Shown one piece after another: positions 63,801 to 64,000 of a stretch of 64,000 nt of DNA; positions within the stretch are counted from its first letter, which is position 1, and each line of letters starts with the position of its first letter. Made by a program: the position numbers and the translations under genes. The notes beneath the pieces are model-generated. The model ran no database searches. It was not told where the DNA came from and saw only the letters and a program-made list of their open reading frames with translations. The stretch comes from Halorubrum halophilum. GTDB taxonomy: Archaea; Halobacteriota; Halobacteria; Halobacteriales; Haloferacaceae. The stretch is from assembly GCF_000739595.1 (NCBI RefSeq), contig NZ_BBJP01000006.1, positions 1 to 64,000 of the forward strand. Direction: 5' to 3'.

Positions 63801-64000
63801 ATGGACTTCGAGCTGCCCGCGGAACACCGGATGATCCGCGACACCGTGCGGGAGTTTTGCGAGGAGGAGATCCGGCCGATCGCCCAGGAGATCGAGGACG
63901 AACACCGGTTCCCCGACGAGGTGTTCGCCGATCTCAACGACCTAGATATGATGGGCGTCCCGATCTCGGAAGAGTACGGCGGGCTCGGCGGCGACCAGCT
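63801..64000 (+). CDS. Acyl-CoA dehydrogenase, N-terminal part (cut by window edge)
   Basis: The first 66 residues of a frame from ATG 63801: FELPAEHRMIRDTVREFCEEEIRPIAQEIEDEHRFPDEVFADLN and MMGVPISEEYGGLGGDQL. These are the N-terminal acyl-CoA dehydrogenase helices and the EYGGLGGD turn. The rest lies beyond the window. It should oxidise a fatty acyl-CoA with FAD. Start by ATG and family alignment. Confidence 0.88.
   Translation, partial: MDFELPAEHRMIRDTVREFCEEEIRPIAQEIEDEHRFPDEVFADLNDLDMMGVPISEEYGGLGGDQ

Overview
The window looks like chromosomal DNA of an extremely halophilic archaeon (class Halobacteria, Halorubrum-like by general impression; no rRNA or marker gene is present to fix the genus). 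The evidence is a GC-rich, GC3-biased codon use over most of the window, very acidic proteins, twin-arginine signal peptides followed by a lipobox Cys on ABC binding proteins, HalOD1 and DUF7344-type proteins, AT-rich boxes about 25-30 nt before many start codons (leaderless archaeal promoters), and dense ATGA-type gene overlaps.

The layout is a large surface-glycan region followed by transport and metabolic genes. Positions 1-188 hold the end of an IS5-like element. Positions 240-7209 are a distinctly AT-rich island: methyltransferase, alkaline-phosphatase-superfamily protein, two GT4 glycosyltransferases, a decayed IS1595-like element with recognisable ends (4758-5749), and a Wzx/AglR-type flippase. 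Positions 7430-9225 hold a GalU/AglF-type nucleotidyltransferase overlapping a UDP-glucuronate decarboxylase-like SDR. Then come an epimerase relic (9703-10075), a second nucleotidyltransferase, housekeeping genes (YihY/BrkB membrane protein, HalOD1 protein, HpaI-type aldolase), the intact epimerase paralogue (14237), and a GT2-wecB-wecC operon (19263 to 15762, minus strand) making UDP-ManNAcA. PadR and two DUF7344-type regulators, a Gfo/Idh/MocA oxidoreductase, a TIM-barrel isomerase, GT4, a second flippase, and an unusual phosphoribosyltransferase-HAD protein follow. Next are glmU, glmM, an FG-GAP protein with GT2, a DUF1616 protein, orphan phnM, a second glmU and glmS. Together GlmS, GlmM, GlmU, WecB and WecC cover fructose-6-P to UDP-GlcNAc and on to UDP-ManNAcA. 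Positions 42112-47634 are a glycerophosphodiesterase plus a ugp-like ABC transporter. Positions 47673-55122 hold FKBP, hydrolase and PfkB genes and a third sugar block (epimerase, GT4, heparinase-like). Positions 55814-61886 hold proline dehydrogenase and a complete liv-type ABC operon, then an EamA transporter, a RIO-like kinase and the start of an acyl-CoA dehydrogenase.

The most notable unexplained feature is a family of three dispersed elements of about 470-500 bp (15205-15671, 35514-36017, 55211-55705). They share outward-facing terminal inverted repeats, TATA-like boxes, a palindrome, and a long stem whose sequence differs between copies but stays complementary. The stem carries an invariant GGG opposite GGG internal loop. 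They look like structured non-coding or MITE-like elements, not genes. No CRISPR array, tRNA or rRNA was recognised.
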